Assembly: GCA_947467145.1 (NCBI GenBank)
Contig: CANIGJ010000005.1
Span: 109,806-173,805, forward strand
DNA length: 64,000 nucleotides
Source of the DNA: Rhodospirillaceae bacterium
GTDB taxonomy: Bacteria > Pseudomonadota > Alphaproteobacteria > Rhodospirillales > UBA2165
Direction of reading: 5' to 3'
Part shown: positions 45,029-54,000 of the stretch, piece after piece
How positions within the stretch are numbered: the first letter of the stretch is position 1
How the letters are laid out: each line of letters begins with the position of its first letter
Translations under genes and position numbers: made by a program
Notes under the pieces: model-generated
What the model was told of the DNA's origin: nothing
The model's input: only the letters and a program-made list of their open reading frames with translations
Database searches by the model: none

Positions 45029-45376
45029 ATGACCGACATGTCGATCATGGATGGCGGCCAATTGGCGCTGCAAAACAGCAAGCAGATCATGCCGCGCCTC
45101 GGACACACCGATTCCGCCGCCAAGGCGGAAAAAGTCGCACGCGATTTCGAAGCCGTCTTCATCGGCCAGATGCTGCAGCCGATGTTCAAGGACATCGAAG
45201 CCGAAGAACCCTTCGGCGGCGGTCAGGGCCAGGAAGTCTGGAAGACGATGATGGTCGATGAAATCGGCAAGCAGATGGCAAAAGCCGGCGGCATCGGTCT
45301 CGCCTCGTCCGTCAAACACGAGATGCTGCGCATGCAGGAAGCCAACCAAGCCAAGAAGCCGGAGGTACAGCAATGA
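45029..45376 (+). CDS. flgJ: Rod-binding protein FlgJ (N-terminal domain only)
   Basis: 115 aa from the ATG at 45029 (AGGTGA upstream); a GTG 6 bp earlier is an alternative. KVARDFEAVFIGQMLQPMFK and GQEVWKTMMVDEIGKQMAKA are the FlgJ rod-capping motif. As in other alphaproteobacteria the C-terminal muramidase domain of enteric FlgJ is missing, so peptidoglycan opening must depend on another enzyme. Overlaps the FlgN-like gene by ATGA. Confidence 0.9.
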   Translation: MTDMSIMDGGQLALQNSKQIMPRLGHTDSAAKAEKVARDFEAVFIGQMLQPMFKDIEAEEPFGGGQGQEVWKTMMVDEIGKQMAKAGGIGLASSVKHEMLRMQEANQAKKPEVQQ

Positions 45377-45825
45377 ATCCCGAAGAACATGCGAAGCGCC
45401 TCCTCTCCGTCATCGGCCGGCTGATCGGTCTGCTGAAAGAAGAGAACAAGCAGCTCGACGTTCCAGGCCGGCCCAAGGGCCTCACGGAACTGGTCAAGGA
45501 AAAGGATCTGCTGAGCCATTCCTACGAGCAGGAGATGAAAATCCTGGCCAATCCCGAGCAACGCGCGAAGCTGAAGCCGGAAGTCATGACGCGCCTCGTC
45601 GAGGCCGCCACCGCGCTGGGCGAACTCATGGACGAGAATCGCAAGAAGCTCGAAGCCAAGATGGAAGCGACCAAGACGATCTTCAAGATCATGGCGGAAG
45701 CGGCCAAGGAATTCCGCGCAGCGTCGGGCGGTTATGGCCGCACGGGCGCCTACGGAACCGACGGGCAGAAAGTGCGCGGCGCCTATCAGCCGGCCATTTC
45801 GCTCGGCGTCAATCGCGAACTCTAA
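45373..45825 (+). CDS. flgN: FlgN-like export chaperone
   Basis: 150 aa, all helical (LLSVIGRLIGLLKEENKQLD, LTELVKEKDLLSHSYEQEMK), with the C-terminal YGRTGAYGTDGQKVRGAYQP AISLGVNREL tail typical of FlgN-type proteins from this class. FlgN escorts FlgK and FlgL to the export gate, which fits its place between flgJ and flgK. Sequence conservation in this family is low, so the call leans on position. Confidence 0.78.
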   Translation: MNPEEHAKRLLSVIGRLIGLLKEENKQLDVPGRPKGLTELVKEKDLLSHSYEQEMKILANPEQRAKLKPEVMTRLVEAATALGELMDENRKKLEAKMEATKTIFKIMAEAAKEFRAASGGYGRTGAYGTDGQKVRGAYQPAISLGVNREL

Positions 45826-45863
45826 AAGCTGAAGCCTAAGACCTCCTAGGATCGATCCCCGAT

Positions 45864-48317
45864 ATGTCGCTCGAAATCGCCCTACAAAATGCCATCAGCG
45901 GCTTGCAGACCAGCAAGCAGTCGCTGCAGGTCATTTCGAACAACATCGCGAACGTCAATTCCGAAGGCTATACCCGCAAGGTCGTCGAGCAGACGGCCCG
46001 CGTCATCGAAGGCCAGGGCTACGGCGTCGAAATCTCGCGCATCAGGCGCAACGTCGATGCCGGCGTGCTGCGCCAGCTGCGCACCGAAACGGGCGGCGTC
46101 GAACGCCTGAGCATCAAGCAAGACTTCCTCAAGCAGGTTAATTCGCTGTTCGGCAAGCCCGAGGATAATGATTCGATCGTCCACGGCATCGCCGAGCTCG
46201 GCTCGCAGTTCGATTCCATGGCGATCTCGCCGGAAACCGAATCGAACCAGTACCTCACCGTCAAGGCGGCATCCGATGTCACCTTGAAGCTGAAGAATAT
46301 GTCGGACAGCATTCAGCGCCTGCGCTCCGACGCCAACCTGAAGCTGAAAAGCCAGATCGACGAATTCAACGAAAAGATGGATCTCGTCGTTTCGCTGAAT
46401 TCCCAGATCATCGAATTCACTGCGTCGAAGATCTCGACCGCCGAGCTTGAAGATCAGCGCGATCAGGCGATCAACCGCATGTCCGAACTGATGGACGTCA
46501 AATATTTCGAGAAGGGCGACGGCAGCCTGACGGTCTTCACCGCGGGCGGCCAAACCTTGATCGACGGCCAGGCGCAACATCTGAGCTACAATCGGCCGTC
46601 GAGCCTGCAGCCGCTGCTGTCATACGTTCCGACCACCGCGGTGAATTACATCCAGCCGGGACAGAACGGCTATCCGGTCGGCGGCATCCCCGGCATCTTC
46701 GTCGGCGAGCAGATCGCGAGTCAGGACATCACATCGTATATCAATTCGGGTTCGATCAAGGGCCTGCTCGATATGCGCGACAACGAATTGCCGTCGTTGC
46801 AATCGCAGATCGACGAGTTGGCCGAAAAGCTGAAAGACGGCATCAACACCGTCCACAACCAAGGCGCCGGTTTCCCGCCGGTCGTCGGCATGACCGGCGA
46901 TCGGTTCGTGACGAGCAACACGAACATCGACAACGGCACCGGCATCTTCCGTATCGCCGTAGTCAATGAGGCCGGCACGTTGCAGAGCGACCAAGTTTTC
47001 GATCTGTCGAGCTACACGACCGTTGGCGCCCTGGTCACCGCGATCGACGCGATGCCCAACGTGACCGCGTCGATCAATTCCGTCGGCCGGCTCGTGATCG
47101 CGGCGCAGAACAACAATCGCCTCGCCATCAACGAGATGACGAGCAACATGAGTGCGGCCGGCGACACCAATAAGGGCTTTTCCGATTTCTTCGGCCTCAA
47201 CAATTTCTATAAATCGGGCGAATCCTTCGCGACCTATCGTACCGATCTCGTTACCAGCGCATCGGGCGCATCGGTGACGTCGGCCGGCACGTTGCAATTC
47301 ACCAATGCCGCCGGCATAAACCAAACCGTCAATTATACCGCCAATGCCTCGCTGAACTCCATCGCCACGGCAATCAACGCCAACAGCACGATCACGGGCA
47401 CCGGCATCACCGCCCAAGTCGTGGCGGATGGCGCCGGGTATCGTCTGCAGATCAGCGATTCGCAGGGTGACGATTTCGCCCTCTCCGAAACTGGCACGGG
47501 CAGCCTGCTCGGCGATCTCAATCCGCGTCCCGATACGCGTGGCTACAGCAACCGCCTCACGGTGCGCGACGACATCGCCGCCAACTCGTTCTACGTTTCG
47601 CGTGGCGCGCTGCAATCGAACACCTTTACCTCGCCGTTCGCTAACGCGATCGACGACACGACGGCGACGCTCGACAATTACATCACCACCGACGGCTCGC
47701 TCAACTTTACGCTCGCCGATGGATCGACCGCATCGATCACTTACGATGTCTCGGCTGAATCGCTGGACGACATTGTCACCAAAATCAATTCGAACGTGAC
47801 GCTCGCCGCCGCGGGCATCAAGGCCGAAGTGGTCACGAAAACGATTGCAGGCACCCCGCCAACTTCGCAATACAGCCTTAAGATTTCCGATCAGCAGAGC
47901 GACAATTTCTGGATCGCCGATACCGTGGGCGATCTCGGCGTCGCGACCGCCCAGGGCGTCAGCGTCGGCGACGGCTCCGTCGCGGCATTGATCGCCGATG
48001 CCTTCAGCGCACAGAACACATTCCTCGCCGCGCCCGCCAGCGGCGGCGGCCTGGCGCGCACCGACGCAACCTTCTCCGACTATGGTGCCAGCATCCTGTC
48101 GTTCAACTCGGCGCAGGCAGATGCCATCGAACGCGAAAACACCTTCCGCCAGAACCTGACCGCGGAACTGTTCAGCAAGAACGCGTCGGTCAGCAGCGTG
48201 AACATGGATGAAGAACTGTCGAACCTGATCATCTATCAGCAAGCCTATCTTGCATCGGCGCGCATGATCACGACGACACAGGAACTCTACAAAGCCCTAA
48301 CCGAGATGCTGGGTTAA
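45864..48317 (+). CDS. flgK: Flagellar hook-associated protein FlgK
   Basis: 817 aa, longer than the usual 450-650. The ends are clearly FlgK: ISGLQTSKQSLQVISNNIAN VNSEGYTRK at the N-terminus and LSNLIIYQQAYLASARMITT TQELYKALTEMLG at the C-terminus. The extra length is a middle region (about residues 350-710) with three related Flagellin_IN-like units, for example GTLQFTNAAGINQTVNYTAN and GSLNFTLADGSTASITYDVS. FlgK joins hook and filament; the extra units probably form a surface-exposed domain. Fifteen bp upstream of flgL. Confidence 0.92.
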   Translation: MSLEIALQNAISGLQTSKQSLQVISNNIANVNSEGYTRKVVEQTARVIEGQGYGVEISRIRRNVDAGVLRQLRTETGGVERLSIKQDFLKQVNSLFGKPEDNDSIVHGIAELGSQFDSMAISPETESNQYLTVKAASDVTLKLKNMSDSIQRLRSDANLKLKSQIDEFNEKMDLVVSLNSQIIEFTASKISTAELEDQRDQAINRMSELMDVKYFEKGDGSLTVFTAGGQTLIDGQAQHLSYNRPSSLQPLLSYVPTTAVNYIQPGQNGYPVGGIPGIFVGEQIASQDITSYINSGSIKGLLDMRDNELPSLQSQIDELAEKLKDGINTVHNQGAGFPPVVGMTGDRFVTSNTNIDNGTGIFRIAVVNEAGTLQSDQVFDLSSYTTVGALVTAIDAMPNVTASINSVGRLVIAAQNNNRLAINEMTSNMSAAGDTNKGFSDFFGLNNFYKSGESFATYRTDLVTSASGASVTSAGTLQFTNAAGINQTVNYTANASLNSIATAINANSTITGTGITAQVVADGAGYRLQISDSQGDDFALSETGTGSLLGDLNPRPDTRGYSNRLTVRDDIAANSFYVSRGALQSNTFTSPFANAIDDTTATLDNYITTDGSLNFTLADGSTASITYDVSAESLDDIVTKINSNVTLAAAGIKAEVVTKTIAGTPPTSQYSLKISDQQSDNFWIADTVGDLGVATAQGVSVGDGSVAALIADAFSAQNTFLAAPASGGGLARTDATFSDYGASILSFNSAQADAIERENTFRQNLTAELFSKNASVSSVNMDEELSNLIIYQQAYLASARMITTTQELYKALTEMLG

Positions 48318-48332
48318 GGGGAGATCGGATAG

Positions 48333-49265
48333 ATGACAACACGCGTATCCAACCTCGCCGCGAACAAGCTGGTGCAATCGACGATCCTGCGCACGCAGGA
48401 CCGCATCCTCGATCGCCAGCTACAGATTTCGACCCTGCAGAAATCGCAAGATTATGCCGGCATCGCCGACGAGACGAACCGCTTGGTCACGATGGAAGCC
48501 TCGCGCCGCAAGGTCGAGCAGTACATCACCGAAGGCACGAACGTGAAGCTGCGCATGGACACGATGCTGAACAGCATCGATTCCCTCAAAAAGACGTTGG
48601 GCGACGTCGAAGGCATGATCCGCGACGTCCTCGACGACGGCACCTTGGACGCCGGCGTCGATAAGGATGAATTCTCGGCCGTCAAAATCTCCGAGATCGA
48701 GGACTTTCTGAACGTGAAGGTCGCCGGGCGCTTTCTATTTTCCGGCTCGTTGAGCGAAACCAAGCCGGTCGAGCCCGGCGATATGACTGCGCCGTTGGTT
48801 TACGACGGCTCATACAACACGACCGCGGAGCCCTCATTCTATTATCAGGGCGACGAAACCAAGCTGAAGGCTCGCCTCAACGAGGGGCTTGAGGTCCAAT
48901 ATGGCGTGACCGCCGACAATCCGGCGTTCGAGAAAATGATCCGGGCGGTGCGCATTCTGCGATCCACCGACCTCACCGATGCCAACATCAAACAAAAGAT
49001 GCAGGAAGCCGCCAATCTATGTAACGAAGCCAAGACTGGCATGGAGGCGATCGAGCTCAACGTCGGCACCAAAATGGAACAACTCGGACGTACGGCAACC
49101 ACGTTGAAGACGTCCAAGGCTTTCATGGATGGCGTCGTTTCGGACCTGGAAAGCTCCGACACCACCACCGCCGTGGCGGAATTGACCCAGGATCAGACGA
49201 TGCTCGAGGCGTCCTACAACGTCCTGGTGCGCCTCAGCGAGCTGACCCTGGTCAAGTATCTCTAG
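48333..49265 (+). CDS. flgL: Flagellar hook-associated protein FlgL
   Basis: 310 aa. A flagellin-like protein with TTRVSNLAANKLVQSTILRT at the N-terminus, KVAGRFLFSGSLSETKPVEP in the middle (the FLFSG motif of FlgL) and a C-terminal coiled coil ending LVRLSELTLVKYL. It is the second hook-filament junction protein. Last gene of the flgI operon; no clear T-run terminator follows, only an inverted repeat at 49313. Confidence 0.9.
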   Translation: MTTRVSNLAANKLVQSTILRTQDRILDRQLQISTLQKSQDYAGIADETNRLVTMEASRRKVEQYITEGTNVKLRMDTMLNSIDSLKKTLGDVEGMIRDVLDDGTLDAGVDKDEFSAVKISEIEDFLNVKVAGRFLFSGSLSETKPVEPGDMTAPLVYDGSYNTTAEPSFYYQGDETKLKARLNEGLEVQYGVTADNPAFEKMIRAVRILRSTDLTDANIKQKMQEAANLCNEAKTGMEAIELNVGTKMEQLGRTATTLKTSKAFMDGVVSDLESSDTTTAVAELTQDQTMLEASYNVLVRLSELTLVKYL

Positions 49266-49312
49266 AGCCGACGTGATGTTAAACCACCCGTTAACCAAGT
49301 CGCACTACCATG

Positions 49313-49340
49313 GTATCGTCGACGCCTGCAGCGACGATAC
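49313..49340. repeat. Inverted repeat in the flgL-flagellin spacer
   Basis: gtatcgtcg / cgacgatac around a 10-nt loop, 48 bp after flgL. The 313-bp spacer (49266-49578) also holds a catgat/atcatg hairpin near 49350, an acaagg/ccttgt hairpin near 49395, a TTAA-N8-TTAA pair at 49279 and a tctggc/gccaga hairpin near 49465. No ORF was found in it. Confidence 0.5.
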
Positions 49341-49490
49341 TGCGCACCATGATCTCCAAATCATGTGGCAGGGTGTGAAAAAGTTAACAACTACAAGGGC
49401 TAACCTTGTGGAAAACCCACCCCCCTTGTGTTTTTAGGGGGATTTGCCTATGATGACCTCGTTCTGGCACCAGCCCGCCAGACGATACCA

Positions 49491-49506
49491 GGCATTTGAA
49501 CTGCAC
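49491..49506 (+). promoter_or_regulatory. Possible sigma54 promoter of the flagellin gene (weak)
   Basis: GG at 49491 and GC at 49503 are 10 bp apart in aggcatttgaactgca. The invariant bases fit but flanking ones match only in part (AGGCAT instead of TGGCAC, CTGCA for TTGCA). It would give a 5' UTR of about 60 nt. Confidence 0.35.
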
Positions 49507-49578
49507 TACGTGCAGAGACAAAAGGCCCGGCAGGCAGAAGGGCCTGTAAACAGCGACCTAGAATAGGAGACTAAAAAC

Positions 49579-50400
49579 ATGGCTGACAGTTCAATTAATC
49601 TATCGGGTGCGACACGCACCAACCTGCTCGCGCTTCAGCGCACCACCGACCTCATTTCCCGTACCCAGGAACGTCTGTCGACCGGCTTGAAGGTCAACAG
49701 CGCGATCGACGACGCTATCGCGTTCTTCCAGTCGCGCAGCTTGAGCAACCGCGCCGGCGACTTGTCCGTGTTGAAAAACACCATCGACCAGGGCATCAGC
49801 ACCGTCGAAACCGCGGTGAACGGCATCGGGGCGATTTCGGACCTCGTCCAGCAGATGAAAGGTATCGCGCTCGGCGCCCAGTCGGACGCCAGCAACGAAA
49901 ACCGCTCCAAGGCCGCCATTCAGTTCAACGACCTTCGCCGTCAGTTGGACAACTTGGCAATCGACGCCTCGTACAAAGGCACCAACCTGATTAAGGCGTC
50001 GCCCGCCAACCTGAAGGTCACCTTCTCGGAAGACGGCTCCTCGACCCTGACCATCTCGGGCGTCGCATCTGACGCGTCGGGCCTGAAAATTAGCGCGGCG
50101 GCCGGTAACTGGGATACGGATGCCAACATCCTGTCCTCGATCAACACGCTGGACTCGGCTCTGACCACTCTTCGTTCCACGGCTTCGACCCTGGGTTCGA
50201 ATGCGAGCGTGCTCACCTTGCGCCTCGACTTCACCAAGAACTTGGTCAACTCGTTGGAAGAAGGCTCGGCCAAGCTGGTCAACGCCGACCTTAACAACGA
50301 ATCCGCGAACTTGCTGACCCTTCAGACTCGTCAGCAGCTGGGCACCATCGGCCTGAGCATCGCGCAGCAATCTGAACAGTCGATCCTGCGTCTGTTCTAA
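49579..50400 (+). CDS. fliC: Flagellin
   Basis: 273 aa, a short flagellin. The N-terminal D0/D1 region (NLLALQRTTDLISRTQERLS TGLKVNSAIDD) and C-terminal SANLLTLQTRQQLGTIGLSI AQQSEQSILRLF are typical of alphaproteobacterial flagellins; the variable centre is only about 80 residues, so the filament surface is small. The only flagellin in the window. It is followed by a strong terminator and then flbT and flaF, which control flagellin synthesis. Ser/Thr are frequent in the centre, compatible with O-glycosylation. Confidence 0.94.
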   Translation: MADSSINLSGATRTNLLALQRTTDLISRTQERLSTGLKVNSAIDDAIAFFQSRSLSNRAGDLSVLKNTIDQGISTVETAVNGIGAISDLVQQMKGIALGAQSDASNENRSKAAIQFNDLRRQLDNLAIDASYKGTNLIKASPANLKVTFSEDGSSTLTISGVASDASGLKISAAAGNWDTDANILSSINTLDSALTTLRSTASTLGSNASVLTLRLDFTKNLVNSLEEGSAKLVNADLNNESANLLTLQTRQQLGTIGLSIAQQSEQSILRLF

Positions 50401-50430
50401 TCTCCTTAGGTCGCTTTCGGGCGGACGGAA

Positions 50431-50456
50431 CGGGGGGCCTTTCGGCCCCCCGTTTT
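50431..50456 (+). terminator. Terminator after the flagellin gene
   Basis: cggggggcc / ggccccccg with a tttc loop and a tttt tail, 30 bp after the flagellin stop. Confidence 0.88.
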
Positions 50457-50618
50457 CGTTTGCGCCCAATTTCGTTTGAACCAATTTGGTTTGAGTTCTG
50501 GCCCGGCTTGAATTTTAAGCTAGGGGATGCGCTTCCGCCCGTTTACTATCGTCCGTGTGGACAGGGTGCTGTTAGCAAATCCAACACATTTGCGGCGATC
50601 CCACAGGAAATGTTCGGT

Positions 50619-51017
50619 ATGCCCCTTAAGCTGACACTCAAACCCAACGAAAAAATCCTTATCGGCACGGCCGTGATCACAAATGCGGGACCGAAGTCCG
50701 AATTGATCGTCCAAAACACCGTCCCGGTCTTGCGCGAACGCGATATCATCACCGAGGATAAGGCCGATACCCTCGTCAAAAAGATCTACTACGTGATTTT
50801 GGAAATGTACGTAGATCCCAAGAATGAAAGCTCATATCACTCCATTTACTTTAAGTTAGTGAAAGAGCTGTTTAATGCATGTCCCGACCAGGTGGTACTG
50901 GCCATGGTCATGGAGATCTCGCAGAAGATCCTCGAGGGCAGTCATTACCAGGCACTGAAAGCCTGCAGAAAACTTCTGAATTTCGAAGCGGAGTTGATGG
51001 CGAATGTCTCAAAATAA
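50619..51017 (+). CDS. flbT: Flagellin translational regulator FlbT
   Basis: 132 aa from ATG 50619 (MPLKLTLKPNEKILIGTAVI), where homologues begin; the frame stays open 53 codons upstream but that part does not look like protein. An ATG 9 bp earlier is a weaker choice. TNAGPKSELIVQNTVPVLRE and YHSIYFKLVKELFNACPDQV are FlbT. In Caulobacter FlbT binds the 5' UTR of flagellin mRNA and limits its stability; the long structured leader of the flagellin here could be the target. Overlaps flaF by 14 bp. Confidence 0.9.
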   Translation: MPLKLTLKPNEKILIGTAVITNAGPKSELIVQNTVPVLRERDIITEDKADTLVKKIYYVILEMYVDPKNESSYHSIYFKLVKELFNACPDQVVLAMVMEISQKILEGSHYQALKACRKLLNFEAELMANVSK

Positions 51018-51432
51018 AGTCCAGGCTTATGCGCAGATGCAGAAGTCGTCGATGTCTCCGCGCGAGATCGAAGCAATGGCCTTCACCAAGGCGGCGTTGC
51101 TGATGGAAGACGCCAAAAAGAATCTCGACGACTACGACTCTTATGCGTCCGCGCTGAAATTCAATCAGCTGCTGTGGACCATCATTCAGGCCGATGTCGT
51201 CGACAAAGCGAACAAGCTGCCCGACCTGCTCAAGGCGAATATCCTCAGCCTCAGCATTTTCGTCGACAAGCAGACGATCAAGGCGCTCGCCGATACGAAA
51301 ACCGATTACCTCGACAGCCTGATCAACATCAACAAGAACCTGGCCGAAGGCTTGATGGTTAAGCCCCCCAGCACGCAAACCGCCGAGACCGCACGCCCGG
51401 CCGGCACCAGCAGCACGGGGATCAGCGCCTAG
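51004..51432 (+). CDS. flaF: Flagellar biosynthesis regulator FlaF
   Basis: 142 aa. VQAYAQMQKSSMSPREIEAM AF, LKFNQLLWTIIQADVVD and LKANILSLSIFVDKQTIKAL match FlaF, which promotes flagellin translation or secretion and counteracts FlbT. The last 25 residues are a Thr/Ser/Pro-rich tail. Start overlaps the end of flbT. Confidence 0.9.
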   Translation: MSQNKVQAYAQMQKSSMSPREIEAMAFTKAALLMEDAKKNLDDYDSYASALKFNQLLWTIIQADVVDKANKLPDLLKANILSLSIFVDKQTIKALADTKTDYLDSLININKNLAEGLMVKPPSTQTAETARPAGTSSTGISA

Positions 51433-51477
51433 CGCGTCCGCGTTCTGTCAGCTTCGAAATTTTCCGTTCGTAATTTT

Positions 51478-51509
51478 CTGGCGGCGCATTCGATGCGCCG
51501 CCAGTTTTA
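51478..51509. terminator. Terminator between flaF and the convergent methyltransferase gene
   Basis: ctggcggcgcat / atgcgccgccag, a perfect 12-bp stem with a 3-nt loop and tttta after it on the plus strand. Confidence 0.87.
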
Positions 51510-51535
51510 TTTCCAGCCAATCAATTTTGTGATGG

Positions 51536-52417
51536 CTATTTGCTGCGCGGTGCATCGATCGCCGGCGACGGGCCGGTACGGCGCGCCGTGAACGCAACTT
51601 TTTTACCGCCAATGTCGATCGTGCCTTCCAAGGCGCCGGCGCCCGTCGCCTTGGCGGTGTAAATCGCCGGCGTGGCATTGTTGCCCGATAAAGCATTCGC
51701 TTCGAAGGTCACGTTGACGCCATCCAGATGACCGGTCCGGAACGCGACCGTCTTCCCGGCGAGTTGCACGCTGCCGGACAATTGCTGGAAGAACTGCTCG
51801 AGCACCAGCGGATATTTGGCGCCGCCCGCGGTCACTTCCCACGTGCCATCCACATTGGCCGGCACGATCCACATATAAACGTGGCGAAAACCATCCATCG
51901 ATGCGACGTCGTCGGGTTCCCATTCGCCCATATCGAAATCGTGCGTCACGACGCGCGTGCCCGGCTTTAGGGTCGCGAGGATTTTCGGGCGCAATTTCAA
52001 ATTCACTTCGGTGAGCAGATACATCAGCAGGACACTCGCCTCGCTGAAATCATGTTCGAAAATATTGGCCTCGTAGAATTTCACCTTGTCGGTCACGCCG
52101 GCCTTGCGCGCGTTCTCATTGCTTTCGCGGATACGCACCGGATTGATATCGACGCCGACGGCACGCAGAGCACCGTAATCGCGCACCGCCGAAATGACGA
52201 TGCGCCCGTCGCCGGAACCGAGATCGTACAACACGTCGCTCGGCTTCACCTTCGCCATCTCCAGCATGCGCCCGACCGTCTTCATCGGCGTCGGCACGTA
52301 AGGAACGTCGTACTGATCGTCTTCCAGCATCGCGGCACGCACCGCGGCCGGCGCCATGGCGACCAAGGCGATCGCGAGCAGAGGAAGCGCGAATTTCAAT
52401 ATCATATTCATGACCAC
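51536..52417 (-). CDS. SAM-methyltransferase-like protein with a signal peptide
   Basis: 293 aa. The first 29 residues form a signal peptide (MILKFALPLLAIALVAMAPA AVRAA), followed by a class I methyltransferase fold (DVLYDLGSGDGRIVISAVRD, the SAM loop; GVDINPVRIRESNENARKAG). The C-terminal 100 residues are a separate beta-rich part (WEVTAGGAKYPLVLEQFFQQ onwards). A methyltransferase outside the cytoplasm would lack SAM, so either export does not occur, SAM is supplied in the periplasm, or the domain now binds something else. Convergent with flaF; 18 bp after the APC permease on the same strand. Confidence 0.75.
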   Translation of the reverse strand: MVMNMILKFALPLLAIALVAMAPAAVRAAMLEDDQYDVPYVPTPMKTVGRMLEMAKVKPSDVLYDLGSGDGRIVISAVRDYGALRAVGVDINPVRIRESNENARKAGVTDKVKFYEANIFEHDFSEASVLLMYLLTEVNLKLRPKILATLKPGTRVVTHDFDMGEWEPDDVASMDGFRHVYMWIVPANVDGTWEVTAGGAKYPLVLEQFFQQLSGSVQLAGKTVAFRTGHLDGVNVTFEANALSGNNATPAIYTAKATGAGALEGTIDIGGKKVAFTARRTGPSPAIDAPRSK

Positions 52418-52435
52418 ATTCCTATTTTTAGAACT

Positions 52436-53737
52436 TCACGACGTCTTGCGGATCCAGATGAGGAACGGCAAGCCGAGCGCCAGCACGACGACACCCGCCA
52501 ACGCATGCACACCGTGATAACTGAGGCTCGCATAAAGAAGATAGCCGCTTGAAGCACAGAAGATAATCGGCGTAATCGGATAGAGCGGCACGCGGAATGG
52601 CCGCGTCGCATCCGGCTCGCGCTTGCGCAACACGAACAGTGAGATGCCGACCAGCAGGAAGAACAACCAGAACACGGGCGCCAGATATTCCACCATACTG
52701 CGCACGCCGTCCTGGCTGGCGAGGCTCGCCACGATCAGCGCCAGCGAGATCGCGCCCTGCAATTGCAAGGCGCGCACCGGCTGGGCGCGCCCGTCCGACC
52801 ACTGAGCCAGGAAACGGAACGGTTTGAAATCGCGCCCCATGGCAAAGCTGGTTCTGGCCCCGGTCAGGATCGTCACGTTGATCGAGGTCAGGATGACGAC
52901 GATGATCAGGATATTCATGAACACCGCACCGCCCTCGCCCAGAACCGGGCGCATGATGTCGGCCCCGATGGCGCGCGACTTGGCCACGCCCTCCACGCCC
53001 AGGCCGTACAGATAGGCGACGTTGATCAAGACATAGAGGATCATCACCACGCCCAGACCGTAGATCAGGGCGCGCGACATGTTGCGACTGCCGTCCTTCA
53101 CCTCGGCCGAGATATAGGCGGCCTCGTTCCAACCGCCGTAGGTGAACATCACGAACACCATGGCGAGACCGAGCATGCCGAGATCGACCGGCTTGGGCTC
53201 GGCCGGCACGATCGCGCCCGATCCGGCAAACCCGGTGACGATCAGGATGACCAGCCCGACAATGGCACCGGCCTCTAACAGGTTCTGCACCCACTTGGCC
53301 TCGCGCAGGCCGACGATATTCACGCCGGTCAGGATCACGATCGCCAGCACGGCATAGATGAAGGGGCCCTGAGCGCCGAGCGGCGCCATCTGCTGGGCAT
53401 AATCGCCGAAGACAAAAGATAGGGTTGCGATTGACCCGGTCTGGATGACCGTCATGCGCGCCCAACCGTACATGAAGGCGCAGTCGCGCCCATAGGCGCG
53501 ATGGAGGAAATGGTACTCCCCGCCCGGATCGGGAAAGGCCGTCGCCAATTCGGCGAAACACAGCGCGCCGATGAGGGAGAGAACGCCGCCGGCGACCCAG
53601 ACCGCGATGATCAGATCGGCCCGGCCGAGGAAATTGGCCACGAGGCCAGGAAAGCTGAAGATACCCGCCCCGATGACGATCCCGACCGTGATGGCGGTCG
53701 TATCCACCAAGCTCAATAGACGCTGTGGCCCCGTCAT
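52436..53737 (-). CDS. APC-superfamily amino acid permease
   Basis: 433 aa with about twelve membrane segments. ITVGIVIGAGIFSFPGLVAN is the APC TM1 signature, with FAELATAFPDPGGEYHFLHR at TM2/3 and FMYGWARMTVIQTGSIATLS after it. LAT-type amino acid exchangers are the nearest pattern; substrate not predictable. It heads a two-gene minus-strand unit with the exported methyltransferase-like protein and is divergent from fliK. Confidence 0.88.
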   Translation of the reverse strand: MTGPQRLLSLVDTTAITVGIVIGAGIFSFPGLVANFLGRADLIIAVWVAGGVLSLIGALCFAELATAFPDPGGEYHFLHRAYGRDCAFMYGWARMTVIQTGSIATLSFVFGDYAQQMAPLGAQGPFIYAVLAIVILTGVNIVGLREAKWVQNLLEAGAIVGLVILIVTGFAGSGAIVPAEPKPVDLGMLGLAMVFVMFTYGGWNEAAYISAEVKDGSRNMSRALIYGLGVVMILYVLINVAYLYGLGVEGVAKSRAIGADIMRPVLGEGGAVFMNILIIVVILTSINVTILTGARTSFAMGRDFKPFRFLAQWSDGRAQPVRALQLQGAISLALIVASLASQDGVRSMVEYLAPVFWLFFLLVGISLFVLRKREPDATRPFRVPLYPITPIIFCASSGYLLYASLSYHGVHALAGVVVLALGLPFLIWIRKTS

Positions 53738-53945
53738 ACGCCCCTGTCTCCCCCTGTTTTTTGATCAACAACGCGTTGGAACGATTATTCAGGCCTAGGC
53801 CCACGATGCAACCGGGCGACCCGGCAATATCTTCCGCCTCAGCACTGTACGCGCACCGTCGGGCATGATCTCCCGCCGCCCACTTCACTCCCATCTAATA
53901 TAATTTTTCTAACCAATTCAAATACTTAACTGACCATCCGCAATC

Positions 53946-53961
53946 TGGCCCGATCCTTGCT
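53946..53961 (+). promoter_or_regulatory. Sigma54 promoter of fliK-flgD-flgE
   Basis: TGGCCCG-atcc-TTGCT, GG (53947) and GC (53959) 10 bp apart, 41 bp before fliK. It matches the Caulobacter flagellar sigma54 consensus very closely. Confidence 0.82.
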
Positions 53962-54000
53962 CATATAGCTCCGAGAATAGATATCGGGACCCTTTGCGGT

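Noticed and set aside
46620..48242. 540-codon minus-strand frame
   Set aside because: Antisense to flgK; no recognisable domain, composition of a mirror frame.
49279..49294. TTAA-N8-TTAA as a CtrA box before flagellin
   Set aside because: The spacing is 8, not 7, and it lies about 285 bp from the start codon.
49465..49482. TGGCACC near 49465 as the -24 of a flagellin promoter
   Set aside because: The -12 element reads CC instead of GC; the candidate at 49491 fits the invariant bases better, though also weak.
50499..50514. TGGCCCG before flbT as a sigma54 promoter
   Set aside because: The -12 GC is missing at the required distance (GG-N10-AT).
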